A model generated the notes under the pieces. It saw only the letters and a list, made by a program, of their open reading frames with translations, had not been told where the DNA came from and ran no database searches. Below, piece after piece: positions 35,957-44,717 of a DNA stretch of 64,000 bases (its first letter is position 1; every line of letters starts with the position of its first letter). The stretch comes from an uncultured bacterium (GTDB taxonomy: Bacteria > Verrucomicrobiota > Lentisphaeria > Victivallales > UBA1829), in assembly GCA_902780135.1 (NCBI GenBank), contig CACZEK010000009.1:28196-92195 (forward strand), given 5' to 3'. The position numbers were made by a program, and so were the translations under genes.

Positions 35957-36814
35957 ATGGAAATTGAAGAAAACGCCGCGGCCGGCAACCAGGCCATGGA
36001 AAATGCAGGCGCCGCAGCAGAGACCGCGGCAGAGACCGTGACAGATGAGATCAAGGCCGTCCCGATGGACGGCGCCGCCGACACGAACGAAGGCGGATTT
36101 GACGGAATCGGGCAGACCGCCGAAGCCGGTACGGACCCCGCGGCGCAGGCGCGCGGCGAACGCCCCCGCCGGACTCCCCCGCCGGTCAAGCCCGCTTCGC
36201 AGGAATCCATGGACGAGGCGAAAAATGTCCTCGCGCACATGTTCGACTTCCTCGGCATCGACGCCAACATCCGTGCGGAAAACAAGCCCCGCTCCGTGAA
36301 CCTCTACGTTTCCACCGAGGAGCCCGGACGCGTAATCGGCCACCACGGCAAAACGCTCGAAAACCTCCAGCTCATCGTGAACCGCATCATGCAGAAGACC
36401 GATTCGGAATTCCCGAAGCTCTACATCGACATGGACGGTTCCCGCGAACGCCGCGCGGAACGCCGCACGGATCGGGCTGAACGCCCCGAACGCGGCGGAG
36501 AACGCGGAGAACGCCGTGCGGAACGCGGCGAGCGTTCCGGCCGCAGGGAATTCCGCGGCGAACGCAGAGACCGCTTCGACGGCGGCCGCAGATCGTCGTT
36601 CTCCCACGACGACGTCCTGCGCCAGCAGGCGCTCGACGCGGCCAAGGAAGTCCACCAGTGGGGCGCCCCGAAAACGCTGCCCCCGATGAACTCGCACGAC
36701 CGCAGGATCGTCCACATCACGCTGGAAAGCGATTCCGCGCTGACCACGAACAGCATCGGCGACGGCGAAAACCGCTCCGTCGTCATCGCGCTGAAGGAAG
36801 AAGTCAACGCCTGA
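35957..36814 (+). CDS. jag: RNA-binding protein Jag/KhpB (KH-R3H)
   Basis: 285 aa. An acidic N-terminal region is followed by a KH domain ('EPGRVIGHHGKTLENLQLIVNR', in part) at about 100-165 and an R3H-like C-terminus ('MNSHDRRIVHITLESDSALTTNSIGDGENRSVVI', in part). Between the two lies a long Arg/Glu/Gly stretch with repeated ER/RAER units (about 163-212), not seen in most Jag proteins. It closes the operon: a terminator follows. Confidence 0.88.
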   Translation: MEIEENAAAGNQAMENAGAAAETAAETVTDEIKAVPMDGAADTNEGGFDGIGQTAEAGTDPAAQARGERPRRTPPPVKPASQESMDEAKNVLAHMFDFLGIDANIRAENKPRSVNLYVSTEEPGRVIGHHGKTLENLQLIVNRIMQKTDSEFPKLYIDMDGSRERRAERRTDRAERPERGGERGERRAERGERSGRREFRGERRDRFDGGRRSSFSHDDVLRQQALDAAKEVHQWGAPKTLPPMNSHDRRIVHITLESDSALTTNSIGDGENRSVVIALKEEVNA

Positions 36815-36861
36815 GTTCGAACCGCATCCGGCTCGAACGATCGGCCGGACGCCACAGAACA

Positions 36862-36892
36862 GCCGCCGCGTCAAAACGGCGGCTTTTCTTTT
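36862..36892 (+). terminator. Terminator after jag
   Basis: GCCGCCG (36862-36868) and CGGCGGC (36877-36883) with an 8-nt loop, followed by TTTTCTTTTT. Confidence 0.85.
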
Positions 36893-36912
36893 TCCGGAAA
36901 ACCTTCTTTTTT

Positions 36913-36958
36913 CTAATCCGCGCTCAAATGCAATCGCATCGGCAGCGAAACGGATTAG
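36913..36958. repeat. Multi-stem inverted repeat
   Basis: Outer arms CTAATCCG (36913-36920)/CGGATTAG (36951-36958), then CGCT/AGCG, then TGC-AATC-GCA. The three co-axial stems would fold into one extended hairpin. There is no T-run. Confidence 0.6.
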
Positions 36959-37159
36959 CGATTTCACCGGAAATAAATTTGATTTTTCTAAACATAACAT
37001 TTTTACTGCCAGCGCATTAGGTCGTCCGCCCTTGCGGTCCGGCAAATCGTTTTTTTCTTTTCCGTTTTTTGTTTATGCCATCCGTTCGGCGTTTTCTCCA
37101 GCGTTTTTACAAAAAAAGAAAAAAAACGGGAAAAAAAAGCAAAACGCAACAAAAAGCAG

Positions 37160-37187
37160 TTGATTTTTTTTCGCAGGGCTGTATATT
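37160..37187 (+). promoter_or_regulatory. Promoter of the exopolysaccharide operon
   Basis: -35 TTGATT (37160-37165), 16-bp spacer, -10 TATATT (37182-37187). Confidence 0.75.
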
Positions 37188-37247
37188 ATGCATAGGCAAT
37201 CTCCATACCGCAAAGGTAAAACCGCAAATCAGGAAGAAAAAACATAC

Positions 37248-37586
37248 ATGGAAATTTCCAATTTTGAAAACGACGGGATAGAGGTCATCCAGATCAAGGG
37301 GCATCTCTCTGCGGAAAATGCGGAATCACTCCGGTCCAAATTCCTTGAGCTTTTTGCCACCCAGCGGAAATTCGTATTTGATCTTTCCGAGCTGGAAAAC
37401 CTTGACAGCACGGGCCTCGGCGCCTTGGTTTTCTGCCTGAAAAGCTGCACGGAGTTCAACGGGACCCTGATCCTGGCGAACCTGACGCAGCGCGCAAGAA
37501 TGATCTTTGAGATCACGAAGGCATATCGCATTTTCGACATTTACGACGAGCTGGACGAAGCGATCAAGGCTGCCCGCGAGGCATAA
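37248..37586 (+). CDS. STAS-domain anti-anti-sigma factor-like protein (112 aa)
   Basis: A single STAS domain. 'VIQIKGHLSAENAESLRSKF' and 'ENLDSTGLGALVFCLK' match SpoIIAA/RsbV-type anti-anti-sigma factors, with the phosphorylatable Ser in the DSTGLG loop. Such proteins bind anti-sigma kinases or act in other partner switches. It heads the polysaccharide operon, with the phosphoglycosyl transferase 56 bp downstream, which suggests control of synthesis. ATG 37248 was chosen because it opens the domain directly; the frame runs 60 bp further up. Confidence 0.85.
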   Translation: MEISNFENDGIEVIQIKGHLSAENAESLRSKFLELFATQRKFVFDLSELENLDSTGLGALVFCLKSCTEFNGTLILANLTQRARMIFEITKAYRIFDIYDELDEAIKAAREA

Positions 37587-37642
37587 CATCCCCGGAGATG
37601 ACCGGCTGCTTACGGGAGAACGTCAACAGCGGAGGCGGAACA

Positions 37643-38440
37643 ATGAGGCGGAACAGCCCGCAAACAAAACTACGGAAGCCCCAGACGGCGAAACCGGATG
37701 AACGGACATTGGGTTTCGCCGCGTCCGTTGAACCGGGAGACATCATGTTCCTCTCCGGTGCGCTGCATTCCCGCTCAGGGTTCTTTGCCCGGATGCGCGC
37801 CCGCCGGAAAAAAGCCGTCACGATCTTTTCCTCGAACTGCGGCCGCGTTTTCAAACGCTGGATGGACATCTGCGGAAGCCTTGCGGCCATCATCCTGCTC
37901 TTCCCGCTTTTTATCGTCGTCGCCGTCTGGCTCAAGCTCGATTCGCCCGGACCGCTCATTTACCGGCAGATCAGGATCGGGCTTCACGGACGGCCGTTTT
38001 ACTTTTACAAATTCCGGTCCATGTACGTCGACTCCGAGGCGCGCAGGCTCGCACTGGAAAAGGAAAACGAATCCAGGGACGGCGTGATCTTCAAGATGAA
38101 AAACGACCCGCGCATCACCAGATGCGGCCGGTTCATCCGGAAATACAGCATCGACGAGATGCCGCAGTTTTTCAACGTGCTGCTCGGCGACATGAGCCTG
38201 GTCGGCCCCCGTCCGCCCCTGCCCGGGGAAGTGGCGCAATACACCCTTGACGACCGGAAGCGCCTTGAGATCCTGCCGGGGATCACCTGCATCTGGCAGA
38301 TCTCCGGGCGCAGCGACATCCCGTTCCGGGAGCAGGTCGTGCTGGACAGGGAATACATCCGCGGACAGGGGTTCTGGAAAGACGTCCTGATCCTGTTCCG
38401 GACGATCCCGGCCGTGATCTCGGGAAAGGGGGCGTACTGA
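37643..38440 (+). CDS. Polyprenyl-phosphate phosphoglycosyl transferase (bacterial sugar transferase)
   Basis: 265 aa, monotopic PGT of the WcaJ/PglC type. It would add the first sugar 1-phosphate to undecaprenyl phosphate. A soluble N-terminus of about 65 residues precedes 'FKRWMDICGSLAAIILLFP' (the membrane-embedded helix), 'FYKFRSMYVDSE', 'IDEMPQFFNVLLGDMSLVGPRPP' (catalytic DE-like pair and binding motif) and 'GITCIWQISGRSDI'. ATG 37643 follows GGAGGCGGAACA; ATG 37598 is an alternative. No extra TM bundle, unlike full WbaP. Confidence 0.88.
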   Translation: MRRNSPQTKLRKPQTAKPDERTLGFAASVEPGDIMFLSGALHSRSGFFARMRARRKKAVTIFSSNCGRVFKRWMDICGSLAAIILLFPLFIVVAVWLKLDSPGPLIYRQIRIGLHGRPFYFYKFRSMYVDSEARRLALEKENESRDGVIFKMKNDPRITRCGRFIRKYSIDEMPQFFNVLLGDMSLVGPRPPLPGEVAQYTLDDRKRLEILPGITCIWQISGRSDIPFREQVVLDREYIRGQGFWKDVLILFRTIPAVISGKGAY

Positions 38441-38441
38441 A

Positions 38442-39866
38442 ATGATGAAGGCCCTCATTCTCTGCCCGACGCGCGGGATCGCCTGGGCGAAGCGGTTTTT
38501 CCCGAACCATCCGGTCTACCTGCTTCCGTTCGCGAACAAGCCCGCGATCGAGTTTGCCCTGGACTATTGCTTCCTGTGCGGGATCCGGGATGTCCGGATC
38601 GTATCCGACGAAGAATCGGAGGTCCTGCGTGCGCAATACCGCAACGGCGAGATCCTGAGCATGAACCTCGGCTTCGGAAGCGTTGGCGCAATCCGGTCGC
38701 TCAACCGGGTCATCCAGCAGAACAAGGAGTTCTGCAGGGACTGCGACCTGCTGGTCTTCTCCGGGCTCTTCCTGCCCGAGTACGACAAACGGCATCCTCT
38801 CACGCTGAGCATCGGAGCGAACGAGATCAAAGGCTGCGCATTCGGCAACGGCGAAAGCGCCTGGTATCTGATCGGACGCGGCCGGCTGAACGATCTGCCG
38901 TCCGGCTGGAACGGATTCCACGACGGGCTGCCGGTCACGGGGACGCCGGTCGCGGGCATTCAGGATTATTACCGGCTCAACATGCAGCTGGCAGGCGGCG
39001 ACATCGAGAAATACAACCCTCCCGGGTTCAGCGAAGGGAAAAACAGTTTCGTGGGGCGCAACGTCCAGATACCGGGATCGGCCCGCGTCAGCCCCCCTGT
39101 CATCCTCGGAAACGGAATCCGGTTCGGACACGGGATCCACGCCGGCCCGAACATCATCGTGGGCGACAACTGCGTCATCGACAACGGGACGACCATCCGG
39201 GACACGATCGTGATGGGGAACACCTATATCGGGCGCAACCTGGAAATCAGAGGGAAAATATGCTGGGAGAACGGCATCATCGACCCGGAAACGGAAACAG
39301 CCATCAGCATCTCCAACCAGGCGATCGTCTCCGCAATGGAGCCGGACGAGTACGAAAGAAGCCCGTTCCACCAGAGATTTCTGGCATTCCTTCTGCTCCT
39401 GATCCAAACGCTGCCCTACGCCCTGCTGAGGCCGTTTCTGGAGTTCCATGCCACCCTGGCGGAGTGCCTGACGGGACAAGGGAAAAAACACGTCATGGCG
39501 CTGCACGGATATGTTCTGCCACGGGAAAGCCTTGCCGGACGCCTGTTCCGCAGGCTGACCCTGAACAAATATCATTTGCTGCCGTATGCGGCAGCCGGGA
39601 AAATGCGCCTGGTCGGGAACTGTCTTCTGGAGGCAACCGAGCACAACGAACGGTTCATCCGGGATCTGCCCGGTTACGCGCCCGGCGTTTTTTCCTACAG
39701 CGAATACCTTTGCCACGAAAACGAACCCTATCAGCTTGAACTCGACGAGCAGTATTATGCCTATGCCATGAACTGCTGGTTCAATATAAAGATTTTAATG
39801 GGGATCCTGCGGCGCAACTTGAGCTCGAAAAGCCGCGGCCTGCAGCAGAGAGGAGCAATGGAATGA
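38442..39866 (+). CDS. Nucleotidyltransferase-like protein with beta-helix and a phosphoglycosyl-transferase-like tail
   Basis: 474 aa. Residues 1-180 resemble a sugar nucleotidyltransferase ('MKALILCPTRG', 'PFANKPAIEFAL', 'CGIRDVRIVSD') but lack a clear G-x-G-x-R loop. Residues 200-290 form a left-handed beta-helix of hexapeptides ('ILGNGIRFGHGIHAGPNIIV'). Residues 310-335 are a membrane segment. Residues 378-462 read like the C-terminal half of a sugar transferase ('GKMRLVGNCLL', 'LPGYAPGVFSYSEY', 'YAYAMNCWFNIKILMGIL') without its catalytic DE pair. It starts 1 bp after the real PGT stop and overlaps the next gene by 4 bp (ATGA). Confidence 0.7.
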   Translation: MMKALILCPTRGIAWAKRFFPNHPVYLLPFANKPAIEFALDYCFLCGIRDVRIVSDEESEVLRAQYRNGEILSMNLGFGSVGAIRSLNRVIQQNKEFCRDCDLLVFSGLFLPEYDKRHPLTLSIGANEIKGCAFGNGESAWYLIGRGRLNDLPSGWNGFHDGLPVTGTPVAGIQDYYRLNMQLAGGDIEKYNPPGFSEGKNSFVGRNVQIPGSARVSPPVILGNGIRFGHGIHAGPNIIVGDNCVIDNGTTIRDTIVMGNTYIGRNLEIRGKICWENGIIDPETETAISISNQAIVSAMEPDEYERSPFHQRFLAFLLLLIQTLPYALLRPFLEFHATLAECLTGQGKKHVMALHGYVLPRESLAGRLFRRLTLNKYHLLPYAAAGKMRLVGNCLLEATEHNERFIRDLPGYAPGVFSYSEYLCHENEPYQLELDEQYYAYAMNCWFNIKILMGILRRNLSSKSRGLQQRGAME

Positions 39867-41953
39867 TCTTATCGGACAACGGAGATCCCGCCGTTCAGAA
39901 CGAATCCGTTTTTCTCACACCGGAAGCGGAACAGGAAAAAACAGAACCCGCCATTATGCAGTTTATCCGCCTTTTCCGGCGGGATTTCTGGTGCTGGATC
40001 ATTGCGATACAGAAGCTGTGGTGGCTTTTCGCGATCTTCCCCCTTCTGTTCGCCTGCATCATGTTCTTCATCAGGACGATGACGACGACCAACGTGTACG
40101 TGTCAAACTGCGGACTGATCCGTCAGGAGATCAAGGACAACCGTGCCGGGATCCTGCCTCCGGGATATGTGAACGTGCAAAGGTCCATCATCATGAACCT
40201 GTTCAAGAGCCGCGCGGTTCTGGAGGAGACCATCAAACGCCTGAGCCTGCCTTATACCGCCGAACAGCTTTACAACAACATCTCCGTCAAAGCGGAAAAG
40301 AACTCCGACTACTATTTCGTCTCCGCCTCTTCGAAGGACCCGACGATTTCCGCCGCTCTCGCCAATACGCTTGCCGACGTATTCATCGAGGAATATAAAA
40401 AGCTGATCCGGAGAAACCTGGAAGACCTGAACGACAGCTACGTCAGAACCCAGAACGAACTGGAAAAGCAGCTGGCCGAGCAGGACGAGCGGATGAAAAA
40501 GCTGTGCACCGAAAACAACCTGACGACCATTGAGCAGGATATCGCGTTCAACAACCAGAGACTGCTCCAGGTCGAAGACCAGCTGACGCGCGCATCGTCC
40601 ACCCTCGACTCCGCGAGACAGGCATTGTATGAGCTTCAGGGCGAACTCGCCAACACGCCGGAAGAAGTCGTGACGCACAGAGAGAAAAGCACCGTGGCGG
40701 ACGACGAGCTTATAAAAGCGGAGAACCAGTTGCGCGCCTACGAGCAGATGTACGCAAAAAGCAATCCGCTCCTGATCCAGCAGAGGGATCTGGTGAAGAA
40801 GCTGAGAGAGGAGCTGGAAAAGTCGAAGCAGGCCGAGGATGCCGGGGAAGGCGATGCCGACAAAAAAATCGTCGTCTCCCGCAACCCGGCATATACGCAG
40901 ATCCTGGTGGCAATCTCCGCAAAGAGAGCCGAAATCACGACGCTGACGAACGACATCAAGCTCAACAACGACAACGCGGTCCAGCTGCGTGCGCGGCGCG
41001 AGCTCCTGGCATCCGTCCATCCGGTCCTCCGCCAGCTCGAAGCCGACATCTCGCAGTCCAAAGACCAGATCAACAACACAAAAGCGCAGATCGCCACGAT
41101 CCACAGCTTCCTCGATCGGTCTTTCTCCGACATCTCCATTCAGGAGCTCGCAAAAGCGCCGACTGTCCCGCTGGGACGCAAACGCGGCATCTGGGGCATC
41201 ATCGGATTCGTCCTCGGCACGTTCATGGCCCTTTCCATCATCCTCGGATGCGAACTGTTCAACCTGACCATCCGTTCCAACGTGGACATTGAACAGGCTC
41301 TCCGGCTCAAAACGCTGGGAATGATCCCGATGCTGAAACAGGCGTATCGCGCCGACTACTACAGCGCGCTCCAGACGATGACCAGCAACGGAAAGCCGTT
41401 CTTCTCCCAGGCTACGCCCGATCACCCGCTGCTGATCGTATTCGCGCCGAACAAACGGTCTGACATGGACGACAAGATCAAAGAGGAATTCTGCGAGACG
41501 CTGAAGATCCGCCTGGGCTGCAAATATGTCGTCATCTCCCCGATTCAGGAGGAGGACATCTCGGCGAAACAGATGCCCCTTCTGATCAACGACTATCTGT
41601 ACCAGTTCACGGACGAAGCGCCAAAACCGGGAAAAGACCACACGGTTTATTTCAAGCTGGATGACCTTTCGTTTATCTCGCCGCTGGCGGACGAACAGAT
41701 CCAGCGGGTCAAAACCGCATACAAATCCATTTCCCTTATCGTATGGGATCTTTTCGAATTCGAGCTGCACAGACAGCTCTTTGCGGAAATCGCCCATAAT
41801 GCCGATCTTACGATCATCCCGATGAAATACGCCCAGACCTCCAAGCTGAGCATTTTCAGGATTCTCCTGTTCCTGAAATCCTTCCACGTCAAAAACATCG
41901 TCGGCTTCCTCTACAACGTCAACAACAAGCATTACAACAAGGTGACATTATGA
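39863..41953 (+). CDS. Wzz-type chain-length/co-polymerase protein with degenerate BY-kinase domain
   Basis: 696 aa. TM1 lies at about 53-72, TM2 at about 440-460, with a periplasmic Wzz domain and long coiled coils between them. The C-terminal 190 residues align in pattern with CpsD/Wzc tyrosine kinases ('PLLIVFAPN', 'ISLIVWDLF', 'NADLTIIPMKYAQTSKL', 'NIVGFLYNVNNKHY') but there is no Walker A GxGKS/T. A Tyr cluster at the C-terminus is missing too. It probably controls polymer length without kinase activity. ATGA overlaps on both sides couple it to its neighbours. Confidence 0.75.
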   Translation: MILSDNGDPAVQNESVFLTPEAEQEKTEPAIMQFIRLFRRDFWCWIIAIQKLWWLFAIFPLLFACIMFFIRTMTTTNVYVSNCGLIRQEIKDNRAGILPPGYVNVQRSIIMNLFKSRAVLEETIKRLSLPYTAEQLYNNISVKAEKNSDYYFVSASSKDPTISAALANTLADVFIEEYKKLIRRNLEDLNDSYVRTQNELEKQLAEQDERMKKLCTENNLTTIEQDIAFNNQRLLQVEDQLTRASSTLDSARQALYELQGELANTPEEVVTHREKSTVADDELIKAENQLRAYEQMYAKSNPLLIQQRDLVKKLREELEKSKQAEDAGEGDADKKIVVSRNPAYTQILVAISAKRAEITTLTNDIKLNNDNAVQLRARRELLASVHPVLRQLEADISQSKDQINNTKAQIATIHSFLDRSFSDISIQELAKAPTVPLGRKRGIWGIIGFVLGTFMALSIILGCELFNLTIRSNVDIEQALRLKTLGMIPMLKQAYRADYYSALQTMTSNGKPFFSQATPDHPLLIVFAPNKRSDMDDKIKEEFCETLKIRLGCKYVVISPIQEEDISAKQMPLLINDYLYQFTDEAPKPGKDHTVYFKLDDLSFISPLADEQIQRVKTAYKSISLIVWDLFEFELHRQLFAEIAHNADLTIIPMKYAQTSKLSIFRILLFLKSFHVKNIVGFLYNVNNKHYNKVTL

Positions 41954-43011
41954 TTTTCAAATCCCATTGGATCCTGCGCTTTTTTCTTCCCGCATTCGTC
42001 CTTGTCGTAACTGCGTGCAATTCCACTCCTTTCGGCGGGATCGCCGTGCCCGGCATGACGTCCGTGCCGCCGAAGGAAGAACTCGATTCCTATGCCATCC
42101 AGGAGGAGCTGAAAGCGCTGCATGTCGTAAACCCGATGCCCTATGAGCTCAAGCCGGGCGACACGTTCCAGCTCTCCATCTACAACCAGCCGAGCCTGAC
42201 AAGCAGCATTCTGATCGCGCCGGACGGAACCGCCAGCCTTCCCCTGGTCGGACTCCTGAAGCTCGCCGGAATGAACATGGAAGATGCCACGAATCTGCTG
42301 GAAAAGAAATATTCCATTTTCCTGAAGTCGCCGATCGTTACCCTGTCTCCCCTGACCACAAGCGGATATTACTTTACGATTGCGGGCCGCGTCGTAAAAC
42401 CGGGCAACTTCACCGTATCCATCGGGCAGACAAAACTGCTTGACGCGATCGCCCTTTCGGGCGGGTTCGTAACAGGAGTGTTCCGCGGCGACACCGTTGA
42501 ACTCGCCGACCTGGACAACGCCTACATCAAACGCAACGGGAAAAAACTTCCGGTGGACTTCAAGAAGCTTGTCTACGAGGGAGACGACCTGCACAACATT
42601 CCGGTTCTGAACGGCGACTATGTTTACATCCCGTCGACCATGCACGGGTACATTATTTTCCTCGGAGAAGTCGGCAGCAACACCTATGTCGGCTTTACCG
42701 AAGGAATGACGCTGCTTCAGGGGTTATCTTACGTGAACGGACTGAGAACGGAAACCTACAACGAGTTCATCCGGGTAATCCGCGGCGGACAGGACAATAC
42801 GGTAGTCTACACCGTCGACGTGGACAAGATCCTGAACGGAAAGATGAAGGACTTCAAGCTTGAGGCGAACGACATCATTTATGTGCCCCAGGACAGCTTC
42901 TCGAAATGGAACCAGCTCATCCGGAAGCTCCTCCCGACCCTGCAGCTTGTCAATCTGCTCGCCGGCCCGTTCGGTTCGACCATTCTCGGTTACTTCAACC
43001 TCTCGAATTGA
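41950..43011 (+). CDS. Wza-like polysaccharide export lipoprotein
   Basis: 353 aa. Signal peptide with lipobox 'VVTAC' (Cys 23). A Poly_export domain ('YELKPGDTFQLSIYNQPSL', 'IAPDGTASLPLVGLLKLAGM') is followed by two SLBB-type domains ('FTIAGRVVKPGNFTVSIGQT', 'IIFLGEVGSNTYVGFTEGMTL'). It would form the outer-membrane export channel. It overlaps the upstream gene by 4 bp. The C-terminus ends in a hydrophobic stretch rather than a clear amphipathic helix. Confidence 0.85.
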   Translation: MIFKSHWILRFFLPAFVLVVTACNSTPFGGIAVPGMTSVPPKEELDSYAIQEELKALHVVNPMPYELKPGDTFQLSIYNQPSLTSSILIAPDGTASLPLVGLLKLAGMNMEDATNLLEKKYSIFLKSPIVTLSPLTTSGYYFTIAGRVVKPGNFTVSIGQTKLLDAIALSGGFVTGVFRGDTVELADLDNAYIKRNGKKLPVDFKKLVYEGDDLHNIPVLNGDYVYIPSTMHGYIIFLGEVGSNTYVGFTEGMTLLQGLSYVNGLRTETYNEFIRVIRGGQDNTVVYTVDVDKILNGKMKDFKLEANDIIYVPQDSFSKWNQLIRKLLPTLQLVNLLAGPFGSTILGYFNLSN

Positions 43012-43050
43012 TTCCGTTCGCTTCGGAAACGCCAAAAAGGATTCATACAG

Positions 43051-44664
43051 TTGATAAAGATCATTGAACAACTGGTCCTTTTTCTGTATTTGCTGCCTTT
43101 TCTGACGGCATTATGCTGTATGTTTCCGAATTTCCGGCATTTCTGTTTCGCCGGAATGATCTATTTCACCAGCAACGAATACTCCATAACGGCGGGCTAC
43201 ATGAAATGGACCGGAACGGCATTCGGGTATACGTTCACAGCCGTGTACTTTTTTGCCATTCCTCTGCTGCTGAGCATGCTGCTCTCCTCGCGGTACAAAG
43301 TTAGGCTCTTTCCGCCCGGTTCCTTTTTCTATTTGCTATACTATTTTGCGATTCTGCTTTCCGGCGTAAATGCCATCCACATGCAGCAGTGGGGGTTTGA
43401 AGTTTATAAGATGTTCTGGATGTACACCGTCTTCCTGGCGGCGTTCAACTATATGAACAACAGCAAGAATCTAATCCTTTTTACCTATATGGTATGCGGC
43501 ATCCTCTCCTTCCTTTTCATTTACGGGCTCTATCTGAAATACAGGATGGGGCTCTTTCAGTTGCATGTGACATTTCCACATCAGAACTCATTCTGCCTGT
43601 ATTTGGAGCTCTTCGGGCTTCTTGCCCTCGGCGTCCTGATGAACGAAAACATCAGCAATAAACTGTTTTTGCTTTCCCTGTTCGCGTTTGTCGGGTCGCT
43701 CGTTTTGATCATTCTCACATACTCCCGCGGCGGTCTTGTCATTTTTTTCAGCGGCATTGCCGTCGTCTGCGCCTTTTCGATCCTGGTCAACGGTTTTTCC
43801 ATCAGGCGTCTGCTCCTTATGCTGATCGGTTTCGTTGTCGTGCTGAGCATCATAGGCTATGCTTTGCCGCGCATCATCCAGCGTTTCGAAAATGCTTCGC
43901 CCTCATCCAAGCTTACACGCATTTATCTCGCCATTGCGGCCAAGCGAATCGCGAACGATTATAAGCTGGGGGTCGGAGCGAATAATTTCTCAGAGTATTC
44001 CGGTTATGCTCGCGACTATGCCCGCGAACTGTATGCCAGTCCGGGATACCGCAATGAAACCGGAAGAGGCGGAATTGTCGAGACGATCTACCTGCTGGTT
44101 GCGGCGGAATGCGGCTGGTGGGGACTTGGCACTCTGATCCTGTGGTTTCTTTACTATTACTTTTCCTCCCTCATCAGTATATTCGTCCTCAGAAAAAAGC
44201 CATGTTCCGGCCTCATGATCGGGGTTTTCGGCGGACTGACCTGCAATTACTTTCACTCCACGCTGGAATGGGTCCTGAAACAACCCAACAACTTTTCCGG
44301 CCTGATGGTCACTTATGCGCTCATCGCCGTCGTTGCCGTCAACCGGAAGAATATCAAGGCGGCTTACCAGAGGAGCCTGGAAAGGGAAAAGTCGGCGAAA
44401 AAGATTTTCGCGCCCTCTCTCGCGCCCGCCCCGGCCAGTACGCCTGCCCCGGCCAGTACGCCCGCCCCGGCCAGTTCGCCCGCCCCGGCCAGTTCGCCTG
44501 CCCCGGAAGAATCACCATCCCCGGAAGAATCGCCCGTCCCGGCCAGTACGCCCGCCCCGGAAGAATCGCCCATCCCAGCGGAATCGCCCGTCCCGGCGGA
44601 ATTGGCAGAAAGCGCAGGCGGATCCTCCGCTCCATCTGAAACAACGGGTCTTCCCAACCTGTAG
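43051..44664 (+). CDS. O-antigen polymerase/ligase-type membrane protein with Pro-rich tail
   Basis: 537 aa, TTG start after AAAAAGGA. About eleven hydrophobic segments over residues 1-430, with a large periplasmic loop that includes 'LGVGANNFSEYSGYARDYARE', typical of the Wzy/WaaL (O-antigen ligase) family. It would polymerise repeat units or ligate the polymer. After residue 450 comes a tail of about 80 residues of repeated PAPAS/PEES units encoded by 15-bp tandem repeats. The gene is visibly lower in G+C than its neighbours. Confidence 0.8.
   Translation: MIKIIEQLVLFLYLLPFLTALCCMFPNFRHFCFAGMIYFTSNEYSITAGYMKWTGTAFGYTFTAVYFFAIPLLLSMLLSSRYKVRLFPPGSFFYLLYYFAILLSGVNAIHMQQWGFEVYKMFWMYTVFLAAFNYMNNSKNLILFTYMVCGILSFLFIYGLYLKYRMGLFQLHVTFPHQNSFCLYLELFGLLALGVLMNENISNKLFLLSLFAFVGSLVLIILTYSRGGLVIFFSGIAVVCAFSILVNGFSIRRLLLMLIGFVVVLSIIGYALPRIIQRFENASPSSKLTRIYLAIAAKRIANDYKLGVGANNFSEYSGYARDYARELYASPGYRNETGRGGIVETIYLLVAAECGWWGLGTLILWFLYYYFSSLISIFVLRKKPCSGLMIGVFGGLTCNYFHSTLEWVLKQPNNFSGLMVTYALIAVVAVNRKNIKAAYQRSLEREKSAKKIFAPSLAPAPASTPAPASTPAPASSPAPASSPAPEESPSPEESPVPASTPAPEESPIPAESPVPAELAESAGGSSAPSETTGLPNL
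44420..44600 (+). repeat. 15-bp tandem repeats in the 3' end of the polymerase gene
   Basis: Variants of GCCCGCCCCGGCCAGTA-type units, encoding [ST]-P-[AV]-P-[AE]-[SE]. Units are in frame, so copy-number changes would lengthen or shorten the tail without a frameshift. Confidence 0.8.
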
Positions 44665-44717
44665 GTCATTATGCAAACGAGCTGCTTCACGCAAAAAAAC
44701 GAAAAGGTATACCCGAG

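Larger units (their letters stand above)
36893..37247. other. A/T-rich intergenic region ahead of the polysaccharide locus
   Basis: About 355 bp, clearly richer in A+T than the surroundings, with many A- and T-runs. It contains the structured hairpin at 36913-36958 and the promoter at 37160-37187. I looked for DnaA boxes because of the rpmH neighbourhood and saw none. Confidence 0.6.

Noticed and set aside
34358..37045. An 895-codon minus-strand open frame opposite yidC and jag
   Set aside because: Antisense shadow: composition is repetitive (RRD, VHE), and both genes on the other strand are certain.
36893..37247. Origin of replication near rpmH
   Set aside because: A/T-rich, but no DnaA boxes, and dnaA, dnaN or gidA are not adjacent.
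44354..44644. Collagen-like Gly-Arg-Ala repeat ORF on the minus strand
   Set aside because: It is the antisense reading of the Pro-rich tail of the polymerase.
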